A stretch of DNA of 5,833 nt from the NCBI GenBank assembly GCA_021780095.1, contig JAJXZK010000293.1:1-5833 (forward strand), in the 5' to 3' direction. This document shows, one piece after another, positions 1 through 5,442 of this stretch. A program made the translations under genes and the position numbers. Position 1 is the first letter of the stretch. Every line of letters starts with the position of its first letter. This stretch comes from Acidobacteriota bacterium. GTDB taxonomy: Bacteria > Acidobacteriota > Terriglobia > Terriglobales > Acidobacteriaceae. The notes below the pieces were generated by a model. It searched no databases. It was not told the origin of the DNA and was given only the letters and a program-made list of their open reading frames with translations.

Positions 1-672
1 GATCGTCTTGCCCGGAACTGTGCCTTCTACGCCATCCACCAGGGAACATAGAACACATCCGACTGTTTTCTGCTCACGCTTCTCGTCCATCCAACCATAC
101 CGTTGCAGTACCCATTCCCAGCCGATTCGATTTGCAGGCCCGGTTACGCTTTGGACTATTTCGCGGGCCTGTCCGTGACCTGCTTGCAATAACGTCGGCC
201 AAAGGATCGGCGAGGAATCATTATCCGCTTCCAAAGCGGTACCCATCAAGCGCGAATTCAGTCGAGGACAAACTTCACTTCCGCCGATACGTAATCCCTC
301 GAAGTGGCTGCCGGCAAATGAGATGCTCGCCGCGCTCCCCTCCCGCGGATGCTCTACGGATATTTGCGACACAATCCGGTCTGCTGTGACGATTTCGAGA
401 ATGTTCAATCCTTCGACTACGGAGGTTACCTGCGTGGACCATGGACCATCCTCGGCAATCGCACGACCGGATGCCCGCGTATAGGCGGAACGGCAGGAGA
501 TGATCTCCCTGAAATTGAAGACTTCCATCCGGTGCGTTACATGACCGCCCACTGGGGGCAGGGAGATTGAGGATACACCCGGAACGGCCGCTTGAAATGG
601 CTCTTCAATGAAGCCGCCAAGCGAGTTGGCATCTGCGTGGTAATAAAACACTTTTTGGGCGTTGGATTGCAT
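1..672 (-). CDS. Unrecognised hypothetical protein, C-terminus cut off by window edge
   Basis: The minus strand is open from ATG at 672 to base 1, giving 224 codons with no stop; the gene continues beyond the window. The start is well supported: a strong Shine-Dalgarno run (AAGGAGGGGAG, 673-683) directly precedes it. The stop of the anti-sigma gene lies only 23 nt upstream, so this is probably the last known gene of the sigma/anti-sigma operon. The visible protein starts MQSNAQKVFYYHADANSLGG and has no signal peptide or membrane helix. Segments around residues 52-68 (FNFREIISCRSAYTR), 82-99 (VTSVVEGLNILEIVTAD) and 119-130 (FAGSHFEGLRIG) have the regular hydrophobic pattern of a beta-rich globular domain, and a CVLCSLVDG stretch lies near the visible end. 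I have an impression of a widespread uncharacterised family with a GSxFExLRI motif, but cannot name it. That it is a gene is near certain; its function is unknown. Confidence 0.85.
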   Translation of the reverse strand, partial: MQSNAQKVFYYHADANSLGGFIEEPFQAAVPGVSSISLPPVGGHVTHRMEVFNFREIISCRSAYTRASGRAIAEDGPWSTQVTSVVEGLNILEIVTADRIVSQISVEHPREGSAASISFAGSHFEGLRIGGSEVCPRLNSRLMGTALEADNDSSPILWPTLLQAGHGQAREIVQSVTGPANRIGWEWVLQRYGWMDEKREQKTVGCVLCSLVDGVEGTVPGKTI

Positions 673-683
673 CTCCCCTCCTT
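673..683 (-). promoter_or_regulatory. Strong ribosome binding site of the leftmost minus-strand gene
   Basis: Read on the minus strand this is AAGGAGGGGAG immediately before ATG at 672, with AGGAGG at 677-682 and a 4-nt spacer. It fixes the start of the edge-truncated gene. It is stronger than the sites of the other minus-strand genes, so this protein may be made in quantity from the shared transcript. Confidence 0.75.
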
Positions 684-695
684 GATGCGCAAATG

Positions 696-1385
696 TTATT
701 TCTGGGTATTCAGGACGAAGCTGTACCGCACCAGGTCGGCTGGAGTTTCCGAATTGGAAGGAACCGCATTTCCCCGCACAAGCAGGGAGTATTGGCCATC
801 CATCCTGTCTGCCGCCGGAATGGTGATTGAAATGGAATCTTTTGCCTGTTGCGCAGAGACCTGGACCTGCCATGCGAGCTTGCCAGCTGGAGAATACAGC
901 GAACATGTATAGGCGGAAAAACGATCTTGCGTCGGGATATCCATGAGCAATAGGAACGGATGGCCAGGCGGGACAGTTATGGATGGAATTGCACCGCCGC
1001 GGGTGGCCCCACCAATCAGTGAGAGGGTGGGCAGAATTTCTGGCGAACTGAATTGTGCGATTTTCTGATGTAATCGCGGAACGACCACTGCGTTCTGATA
1101 CGTGATGAAAAGCAGGCAGGCCGCCAATGCCAGCATGACAAAGGCAGGCCGCCAGAGCCACGGGCCTCCTGTCTTTGGGACAGCGACAGGCATCCGTTTC
1201 GCGGCGGAAGCAGCCTTGAATTCGGCCTTTGCCGCATCCAAGAATGCGGTCGTAGCGCGCAAGTCGATCGCGCACTCTGAGCATTCGAAATAGTGCTCTT
1301 CGAATTCGGCGCGCAACTCGGGCGTCAATTCGTCGAGTGCATATTTCTCCACCGTCATCGACTGCGTTGCATCCTGATGATTCAT
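696..1385 (-). CDS. Membrane-bound anti-sigma factor with N-terminal zinc-finger (zf-HC2-like) domain
   Basis: The predicted 229-aa protein should hold the adjacent ECF sigma factor inactive at the inner membrane. Residues 31-38 form H-x3-C-x2-C (HYFECSEC), the signature of zinc-containing anti-sigma domains, in a helical N-terminal region of about 60 residues. A single hydrophobic helix follows at about 80-96 (PAFVMLALAACLLFITY) after a basic/proline linker. The rest (about 100-229) is beta-rich and probably periplasmic, with PPGHPFLLLMDIP and YSLLVRG segments typical of an Ig-like sensing domain; I see no enzymatic motif. Start: an in-frame TGA (1389-1391) lies just upstream, so only TTG 1388 or ATG 1385 is possible; ATG 1385 has AGGA (1394-1397) 8 nt before it. 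It lies 53 nt after the sigma gene and may have its own promoter in that gap. Role from domain and position is secure; the signal is unknown. Confidence 0.9.
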   Translation of the reverse strand: MNHQDATQSMTVEKYALDELTPELRAEFEEHYFECSECAIDLRATTAFLDAAKAEFKAASAAKRMPVAVPKTGGPWLWRPAFVMLALAACLLFITYQNAVVVPRLHQKIAQFSSPEILPTLSLIGGATRGGAIPSITVPPGHPFLLLMDIPTQDRFSAYTCSLYSPAGKLAWQVQVSAQQAKDSISITIPAADRMDGQYSLLVRGNAVPSNSETPADLVRYSFVLNTQK

Positions 1386-1403
1386 CAATCACGTCCTGCT
1401 TCT

Positions 1404-1432
1404 ATAGTGCCAAATCCTGCACAAACGTTACA
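1404..1432 (-). promoter_or_regulatory. Predicted ECF sigma promoter before the anti-sigma gene
   Basis: On the minus strand, TGTAACGTT (1424-1432), then 14 nt, then CACTAT (1404-1409). It matches the element before the 132-aa gene in all 15 specified bases and in spacing. The TGTAAC -35-like part is typical of several ECF sigma factors. It lies between the sigma stop and the anti-sigma start. The predicted transcript start, about 6 nt past the -10, is near 1398, leaving only about 13 nt before ATG 1385 and barely including the AGGA site. Inference from sequence only. Confidence 0.6.
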
Positions 1433-1438
1433 TCTCCT

Positions 1439-2017
1439 TTAAAAAGAGTCCTTTTCACCCACCTGCTGCAGATATAAAGACTTAAACGACTGCTTTGCGC
1501 GGTGGACCAGTACCCGGAGATATTCTCGGTTGATTCCAAACTCAGCGCAGACAATATCCTTGTCACGCTCATCCAGCAGTACCGCCTCCAGCAGGTTCCG
1601 ATCCCGCTCGGTCATCTGATTCAGAATCCTACGCACGGCCTTTGTTATGTCCTCTGTTTCCAGCATGCTGAGCGCAGTTGGCCCCTGATGAATGAACACC
1701 GTTTCCGGTTCTTCATCCAGGCTCGATTCCTTTTTGCTTTTGGAACGATAGTGTTCCAGCAGAACGTTATTGCAAATGGAATTCACAAAAGCTCCCAGTC
1801 GGTCCGCTTGTCTGACGCCGCCTTCGGCTCGCAACAGGCCAATGACCCGGGCAAAGGTCTCTTGGCGCACATCTTCGATCGCCTCGCTGGAGCTCAATCG
1901 GGACCGCAGCTTCAACCGGATGAGTTCACTGAAATAGCTCACGAAATGGGCTTCGACTCGAGCATCACCCGATCGAAGTTTTTCGACATAGGATGCGTCA
2001 AACGTGAAGAACTGCAC
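1439..2017 (-). CDS. ECF-type RNA polymerase sigma factor (sigma-70 family)
   Basis: This 192-aa protein has the two-domain ECF layout. Residues about 24-92 are the sigma2 region that binds core polymerase and the -10 element, with DVRQETFARVIGLL (49-62) as region 2.2-like sequence and NNVLLEHYRSKSKK (83-96) at its end. A short acidic linker (about 100-120) leads to sigma4 (126-182), whose helix-turn-helix (about 151-175, KDIVCAEFGINREYLRVLVHR) contacts the -35 element. Length is usual for the class. The start is GTG at 2017 with GGAGGA (2025-2030) 7 nt upstream, a strong site. The anti-sigma gene follows on the same strand, the standard arrangement for regulation by sequestration. No copy of the putative promoter lies directly before it; it is probably transcribed from the element before the 132-aa gene (autoregulation inferred). 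Confidence 0.93.
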   Translation of the reverse strand: MQFFTFDASYVEKLRSGDARVEAHFVSYFSELIRLKLRSRLSSSEAIEDVRQETFARVIGLLRAEGGVRQADRLGAFVNSICNNVLLEHYRSKSKKESSLDEEPETVFIHQGPTALSMLETEDITKAVRRILNQMTERDRNLLEAVLLDERDKDIVCAEFGINREYLRVLVHRAKQSFKSLYLQQVGEKDSF

Positions 2018-2024
2018 GCGCCGT

Positions 2025-2030
2025 TCCTCC
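2025..2030 (-). promoter_or_regulatory. Ribosome binding site of the sigma gene
   Basis: GGAGGA on the minus strand, 7 nt before GTG at 2017. It decides the non-ATG start of the sigma factor. Confidence 0.7.
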
Positions 2031-2088
2031 GATTCCGCTGAAGCCTAGGCCCCAATCTTACACACCGGGAGGAACTGCGCACAAATAT

Positions 2089-2487
2089 CTATATGGTTGA
2101 AGAGTCGCTTCGTCCTGCGTTCTTGGAGGACTGCTGGATTGCGGCCATCTGATCGCATCGATCCAAAAAATCCATCACGTTGTCAAACAATGTTGCACGG
2201 TGGAGAAAAACGGCCGCATTTGACATGGCACTGTCGTTCGCATCGGGAAACGAACCTGTTTCCTGGGCTTCGCTTTCATGTGTGCAGGCATTTCGCGCCG
2301 CTGCAATCGCGCGACCCGGCAGAATATTTTTCGCTGGATCTACTTGCCCGTTCGCAGAAAACTCTCTGTCGAATCGCGCCGCATTGCTTTTCGAGAGAAC
2401 CGAACCAGAAGAATCTGCAAAGGAGGCAATGTCGTAATTGTTCCGATAAGAACGAGGCGGGTACTTCCGATGATTTGTGGATCTCAT
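2089..2487 (-). CDS. Small hypothetical protein (132 aa) preceding the sigma gene
   Basis: I do not recognise this protein. It is hydrophilic, with no signal peptide or membrane helix. The N-terminus is basic and tyrosine-rich (residues 1-20), the middle is rich in Ala, Ser and Asp, and residues about 92-119 could form a helix (AVFLHRATLFDNVMDFLDRC). Support for a real gene: ATG at 2487 has AGAGGG (2496-2501) 8 nt upstream; a predicted ECF promoter ends 22 nt before the start; and it lies in line with the sigma gene, 71 nt upstream of it. Against: a long overlapping ORF of similar size exists on the plus strand, the amino-acid composition is low in conserved-looking motifs, and the stretch could simply be a long untranslated leader. 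If real, it is the first gene of the sigma operon and could modulate the sigma factor, but nothing in the sequence shows this. Confidence 0.5.
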   Translation of the reverse strand: MRSTNHRKYPPRSYRNNYDIASFADSSGSVLSKSNAARFDREFSANGQVDPAKNILPGRAIAAARNACTHESEAQETGSFPDANDSAMSNAAVFLHRATLFDNVMDFLDRCDQMAAIQQSSKNAGRSDSSTI

Positions 2488-2509
2488 GTAGGCAACCCTC
2501 TACGGCTGG

Positions 2510-2538
2510 ATAGTGAGCGTTGGGTGGATAACGTTACA
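2510..2538 (-). promoter_or_regulatory. Predicted ECF sigma promoter of the sigma operon
   Basis: On the minus strand, TGTAACGTT (2530-2538), 14 nt, CACTAT (2510-2515). A transcript starting about 6 nt after the -10 would begin near 2504 and carry a 5' leader of about 17 nt with AGAGGG before ATG 2487. The repeat of the whole element before the anti-sigma gene, and a near copy before the divergent cluster, is the main support. This would be the autoregulatory promoter of the sigma gene through the 132-aa gene. Confidence 0.65.
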
Positions 2539-2723
2539 AGCTACAAAATGGATGTCACCGAAATAATTGCGCTACTGAAATAAATAAAGCAGAGCTTCAT
2601 CAGGAGGAGTCGGTAGACCTCTAGCCGGATTTGTATTTCGACTCCTGCGAAAACGACGAAACGCGGCCGCCCCCTCCGTCACCCTGCACTATTGCCGGCC
2701 ATTAAGAAAAATGTTGGGCGTCG
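2539..2723. other. Core of the divergent intergenic region, no gene seen
   Basis: This stretch separates the two outward-facing predicted promoters; the whole gene-free region is 2488-2854. I see no coding signal: short ORFs here lack ribosome binding sites and frame-consistent composition. An 8-bp inverted repeat, AGGAGTCG (2605-2612) and CGACTCCT (2639-2646), sits midway between the promoters with a 26-nt spacer. Repeats of this size are expected by chance, so it is only a candidate operator. A GC-rich run (about 2661-2680) follows. Confidence 0.5.
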
Positions 2724-2752
2724 TGAAACGCTTTCGCCCACCCGCACACTAT
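2724..2752 (+). promoter_or_regulatory. Predicted ECF sigma promoter of the rightward gene cluster
   Basis: On the plus strand, TGAAACGCT (2724-2732), 14 nt, CACTAT (2747-2752). The -10-like part and spacing are identical to the two minus-strand elements, and 7 of 9 bases match in the -35-like part; TGAAAC is itself a common ECF -35 sequence. It points at the gene starting at 2855, implying a 5' leader of about 95 nt. If correct, it also rules out the in-frame upstream ATG at 2711 as a start, because that lies before the promoter. Confidence 0.5.
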
Positions 2753-2842
2753 CAACTCAGTGGAGATGGACTGAGCCAGATTCTCCAATATCTGAGTTTC
2801 TCTACAACTTCAATCAGCAAGTTGTCCAAATCCGCCTGTTCC

Positions 2843-2849
2843 AGGGGAG
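2843..2849 (+). promoter_or_regulatory. Ribosome binding site of the first rightward gene
   Basis: AGGGGAG with a 5-nt spacer to ATG 2855. It decides the start: the upstream in-frame ATG at 2711 has no such site and would add 48 poorly structured residues. Confidence 0.7.
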
Positions 2850-2854
2850 TGACT

Positions 2855-3676
2855 ATGGGATATACCGACCATTGCGACCTCTACGCTGCCGTCCATGAGG
2901 ACGGTATCAACCTCGTTGCGCAACATGTTATGCGACAACGTCCGTCGTGGTTCAACTACGCGACGCAATACGTCAGCGATCATCCACAACTTGCCTGCGT
3001 GCCGGTGGCGCATACCCTAGACGTTACCCACTACAACAATCCGCTCTTCAAGGTTGTCAGCCCGGTTCCGATTCTGGGCGCAGACTCTCCACCGGTAGGA
3101 CTCAATTTCTGCGTGCAACTGGTTAAGGCCGAGGTGGACTTTCATCCGGGCAAGCTAGTCACACTGCCGCCGGCGCTGAGTCCGCCGCTCGCCGCGCAGC
3201 ATCTGGCCCTCCATGTGAAGATTTGCGGCGGAATGGACTGCCCGAGCGAGTTCGTAAAGGGATTTCTGCCGACACCAGCTTACGGCGAAGCGACCTACAG
3301 CAAGCAGCTACAGGAGGTGGTGCCGCCCACCCGCAAATTGCTCTGCTTCTGCCTGGATGCTTACATCGTGGCCCACGTCGCGGTACAGGCTATCGCTGGA
3401 AAACCCTCTCTGGTGGGAATCGTCGACGACGTGGATGTAGTCGGAATTGAGCCGAAAGGGCTGTCCGAAAACATCAACTGTTACCTGAAGACGACCTTCG
3501 AATTGATGTTGAAAGAAAAGCTGATCTTCCCAATCTCCACTATGCTGTTCGACCTGCCGCTGTTGACCCTGGCCACCATTACGGCCCAGCTCACTCCGAA
3601 TCCTCCCATCCCTCACAACCCTGCAATTGAGGACGATCAATTGAAGGTATTCATCTCGATTACGGTGGCGCCATGA
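2855..3676 (+). CDS. Unrecognised protein, first gene of the rightward cluster (273 aa)
   Basis: No firm family match. The start MGYTDHCDLYAAVHEDG is chosen for its AGGGGAG site. The opening is a short strand (CDLYAAV, 7-13) followed by an amphipathic helix (about 14-27) and RPSWFNYAT (29-37). The body alternates hydrophobic residues as in long beta strands (VGLNFCVQLVKAEVDF 81-96, HLALHVKI 116-123, KVFISITV 264-271), and the last 15 residues form a probable closing strand. This layout suggests an elongated, beta-rich and possibly lipid-binding (TULIP/P47-like) fold, as inference only. Eight cysteines occur, including C124-x4-C129 after H116 and H120, and C164-F-C166; they could bind metal or be incidental. 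There is no signal peptide or membrane helix, so it is probably cytoplasmic unless exported by an unrecognised route. Its stop overlaps the next start (ATGA), so the two are probably translationally coupled. Confidence 0.8.
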   Translation: MGYTDHCDLYAAVHEDGINLVAQHVMRQRPSWFNYATQYVSDHPQLACVPVAHTLDVTHYNNPLFKVVSPVPILGADSPPVGLNFCVQLVKAEVDFHPGKLVTLPPALSPPLAAQHLALHVKICGGMDCPSEFVKGFLPTPAYGEATYSKQLQEVVPPTRKLLCFCLDAYIVAHVAVQAIAGKPSLVGIVDDVDVVGIEPKGLSENINCYLKTTFELMLKEKLIFPISTMLFDLPLLTLATITAQLTPNPPIPHNPAIEDDQLKVFISITVAP

Positions 3677-4584
3677 GCCATATTACGATCGCAGCATCCG
3701 CCAAAGCCTTTCAGCAGTTGTTCAATGAAGTGGAGAAGAATTTCAGCTTTAAGAAGTCCGATAACGCCAATTTCGGGCCCTTCTCCGCAGGTTATTCCGT
3801 TGAGGTGCACCTGTCTGGCGGCAACCTGCAGTTGAACAATGACAATACTCTCGAGCTGCAGAACGTCGATATCGTCTTCGGAACGCTCGACTTTAATCTC
3901 TGTCTCGACCTGCCTGGGTTCTGCATTCCCAGTTTCTGCATCGTTCCCGATCCATGGAACGGATGTCTGGTGGGCTTCCCCGGTTTCTGCATTGGCGGTC
4001 CCATCTGCGTTGATCTGAACCTCTCCGGTCTTACATCTCAGATCACCGACCTGAAGGCAAGTCTGGTGCCCAAATACTACGTCGATCCGGCGCGTCAGGC
4101 CGGTTGGACGGATCTGGATGCGGAGCTGAACGGCCACTCCAACCAATGGCAGATCTACATTGACCCGGTTTGGGTGAATGTTGCGCTGATCGACGTGCCG
4201 GCGACCATTGACAACATTCTTGTCAATGCCATCAACACCGCGATTCACAATCTGTTTCCGTCGTGGCTGCCGGGTTGGGCGGTTGATTTGATCATGGCGT
4301 TCCTTGGACCGATCATCGACCTGATCACCGGCCTGCTCGGCATTACAACCAGCATCGCCGAATGGCTCTCCAACTTGCTGGGGAATGTTTTCGGCCTGGT
4401 GGCCCTGCTGGAGACTGCGATCGCAGATTATTTTGCCAGCAAGTATCCGCTCTATCAATTCGAAGATCCCTTCCCGATTCTTCCAGCAGGTGGAGGGCTC
4501 ATTCCGGTCAAGATTCCGATTCGGAACCTGGCCGCAACCATTGACTCACAAGAAATGATCGTTCAAGCGAATGTGGGTGCATAG
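3673..4584 (+). CDS. Unrecognised Cys-cluster protein with long hydrophobic C-terminal helical region (303 aa)
   Basis: I do not recognise the family. Residues 3-22 (HITIAASAKAFQQLFNEVEK) form a strand-helix opening like that of the preceding protein, followed by beta strands (41-76). Six cysteines then fall within 36 residues (77, 84, 89, 98, 106, 112) in a Pro/Gly/Phe-rich segment where PGFCI appears twice (81-85 and 103-107). Residues about 156-172 are another strand block. Residues about 178-250 are strongly hydrophobic and helix-like (LIMAFLGPIIDLITGLLGI 206-224, WLSNLLGNVFGLVALL 231-246) but carry scattered Asp and Glu, more like amphipathic or membrane-active helices than ordinary transmembrane spans. 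It ends with a strand (EMIVQANVGA). No N-terminal signal peptide. It overlaps the upstream stop by ATGA and has no clear ribosome site of its own, so coupled translation is likely. A lipid-binding or membrane-inserting role is possible but unproven. Confidence 0.82.
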   Translation: MSHITIAASAKAFQQLFNEVEKNFSFKKSDNANFGPFSAGYSVEVHLSGGNLQLNNDNTLELQNVDIVFGTLDFNLCLDLPGFCIPSFCIVPDPWNGCLVGFPGFCIGGPICVDLNLSGLTSQITDLKASLVPKYYVDPARQAGWTDLDAELNGHSNQWQIYIDPVWVNVALIDVPATIDNILVNAINTAIHNLFPSWLPGWAVDLIMAFLGPIIDLITGLLGITTSIAEWLSNLLGNVFGLVALLETAIADYFASKYPLYQFEDPFPILPAGGGLIPVKIPIRNLAATIDSQEMIVQANVGA

Positions 4585-4586
4585 CC

Positions 4587-5327
4587 ATGAAAATGACCTT
4601 TGACCAGAATCTCTTTACACAAGTCGGATTGGACAGCGGCTCTCTCACCATGCTGGGGGGCGTGACGCATCGCTTTATGGAAGCCGGCCAATACCGAGGC
4701 GTCGTCTATCGTGGCCGCGAAAGCATTGGCAAGTTCTATATCAACGTGGACAAGAACAGCCCGATCGCACAGGCGAACATTGATCTCGCCGCTTTCGACA
4801 CCACCCTGCCTGCACCGGCGACTACCGCAAGTGGTACTAACTGCGGTTGCCAGGCAAGTGGCACCAAGGCGGAGAGCGCGTTCGAGGTGAACCCAAAGGG
4901 CTATGCAGTGTTCCACGTCTCCGCGGGTGCTGGCGGCTATGCGGTTCGTGTCAGCAAAACCGCCGAAGATCCCAAGCAGCAGAATCAGTTCGACAGTCGC
5001 GAACTGAAATGCGAGGACATCTTCTCAGCTGTCATCCTGCGACCCGGAACATATTCCGCGTCGAATGGGCTGGATGCGAAAGCAAAAGGCAAGATCACGG
5101 TCGGCTATCCGAAGATCGGGAAAACAGCCTATCGCCCTCCGAGCCCGGCCAAGATAGTCTGCTCCGAGGGCGGTTTTGAGCCCGCCAACGTGGAACTTCA
5201 ACCTGGCCAGGCCGTGCTGTTCCAGGCGAATGCGCCCTCTCGCATCACGCTTGAACTGATGAAAGCGGATGATGGACCCTCTGCACGACCGGAACATACG
5301 CGCGCCGGCTGGAAGAAAGCAGAGTGA
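4587..5327 (+). CDS. Unrecognised two-domain protein, third gene of the cluster (246 aa)
   Basis: It starts 2 nt after the preceding stop; ATG 4587 is used here, but ATG 4593 (two codons later) is equally possible because neither has a good Shine-Dalgarno site. The N-terminal part (about 25-71) contains RFMEAGQYRGVVYRG and FYINVDKNSPIAQANIDLA, a compact beta-like block. A linker rich in Ala, Thr and Pro (72-95) carries CGC (86-88). A second beta-rich part follows (97-185) with VFHVSAGAGGYAVRV and ILRPGTYSASNG. The last part (190-225) reads FEPANVELQPGQAVLFQANAPSRITLEL, with the strand and PGQ-turn rhythm of cupredoxin/Ig-like folds but none of the His/Cys/Met ligands of a copper site. The tail is charged. 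No signal peptide or membrane segment. Function unknown; tight packing suggests it works with the two upstream proteins. Confidence 0.82.
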   Translation: MKMTFDQNLFTQVGLDSGSLTMLGGVTHRFMEAGQYRGVVYRGRESIGKFYINVDKNSPIAQANIDLAAFDTTLPAPATTASGTNCGCQASGTKAESAFEVNPKGYAVFHVSAGAGGYAVRVSKTAEDPKQQNQFDSRELKCEDIFSAVILRPGTYSASNGLDAKAKGKITVGYPKIGKTAYRPPSPAKIVCSEGGFEPANVELQPGQAVLFQANAPSRITLELMKADDGPSARPEHTRAGWKKAE

Positions 5328-5442
5328 TTTGCCTCACTGCACCGTCCTCGCGTCCTGCTTAACATCATGTCCACGGAAGTGGAAGCCTGGGGCTGACGCC
5401 ACCAGCCCTGCAAGAACAAAAAAAAAGCATAGGGGGTTTGGA
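5328..5442 (+). other. Intergenic gap with two small hairpins and an A9 tract
   Basis: Two short stems follow the third cluster gene: TCCAC-GGAA-GTGGA (5370-5383, a 5-bp stem with a GNRA-type loop) and GGGCTG/CAGCCC (5390-5395 with 5403-5408, 7-nt loop). They are followed by nine A residues (5418-5426), not T, so this is not a classical plus-strand intrinsic terminator. I see no copy of the TGTAACGTT-N14-CACTAT element, so the next gene is either co-transcribed with the cluster or uses another promoter. Confidence 0.4.
5431..5436 (+). promoter_or_regulatory. Ribosome binding site of the last gene
   Basis: AGGGGG with a 6-nt spacer to GTG 5443. It supports the GTG start of the gene that leaves the window, and lies 4 nt after an A9 tract. 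Confidence 0.6.

Noticed and set aside
132..912. Three plus-strand ORFs at the left edge
   Set aside because: They lie opposite a continuous minus-strand frame with a strong ribosome site and opposite the end of the anti-sigma gene; they are shadows.
1429..1440. AAAGGAG followed by ATG TAA on the minus strand after the sigma stop
   Set aside because: An immediate start-stop with no spacer cannot be a gene; it overlaps the predicted -35 element and is probably incidental.
1502..2041. 179-aa plus-strand ORF antisense to the sigma gene
   Set aside because: The minus strand encodes an unmistakable sigma factor across the same bases.
2097..2513. 138-aa plus-strand ORF and two further plus-strand ORFs opposite the 132-aa gene
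   Set aside because: They lack ribosome binding sites and have Arg/Cys/His-rich composition typical of antisense reading; the minus-strand frame has a ribosome site and predicted promoter.
2605..2646. 8-bp inverted repeat AGGAGTCG/CGACTCCT between the divergent promoters
   Set aside because: Repeats of this length and spacing are expected several times by chance in a window this size, and it is not repeated elsewhere; noted only as a candidate operator.
2711..2854. N-terminal extension of the first cluster gene from ATG 2711
   Set aside because: No ribosome site, unstructured extra residues, and the predicted promoter lies downstream of this ATG; ATG 2855 has AGGGGAG at good spacing.
3637..4458. 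273-aa minus-strand ORF antisense to the second cluster gene
   Set aside because: Its composition (very rich in Gln, Arg, Asp, Val and low in structured motifs) is that of a reverse-complement shadow of a real gene.
5390..5426. Intrinsic terminator after the third cluster gene
   Set aside because: The GC stem is followed by A residues, not T, on the plus strand, and no terminator-like order is seen for the minus strand because the T run would precede the stem.
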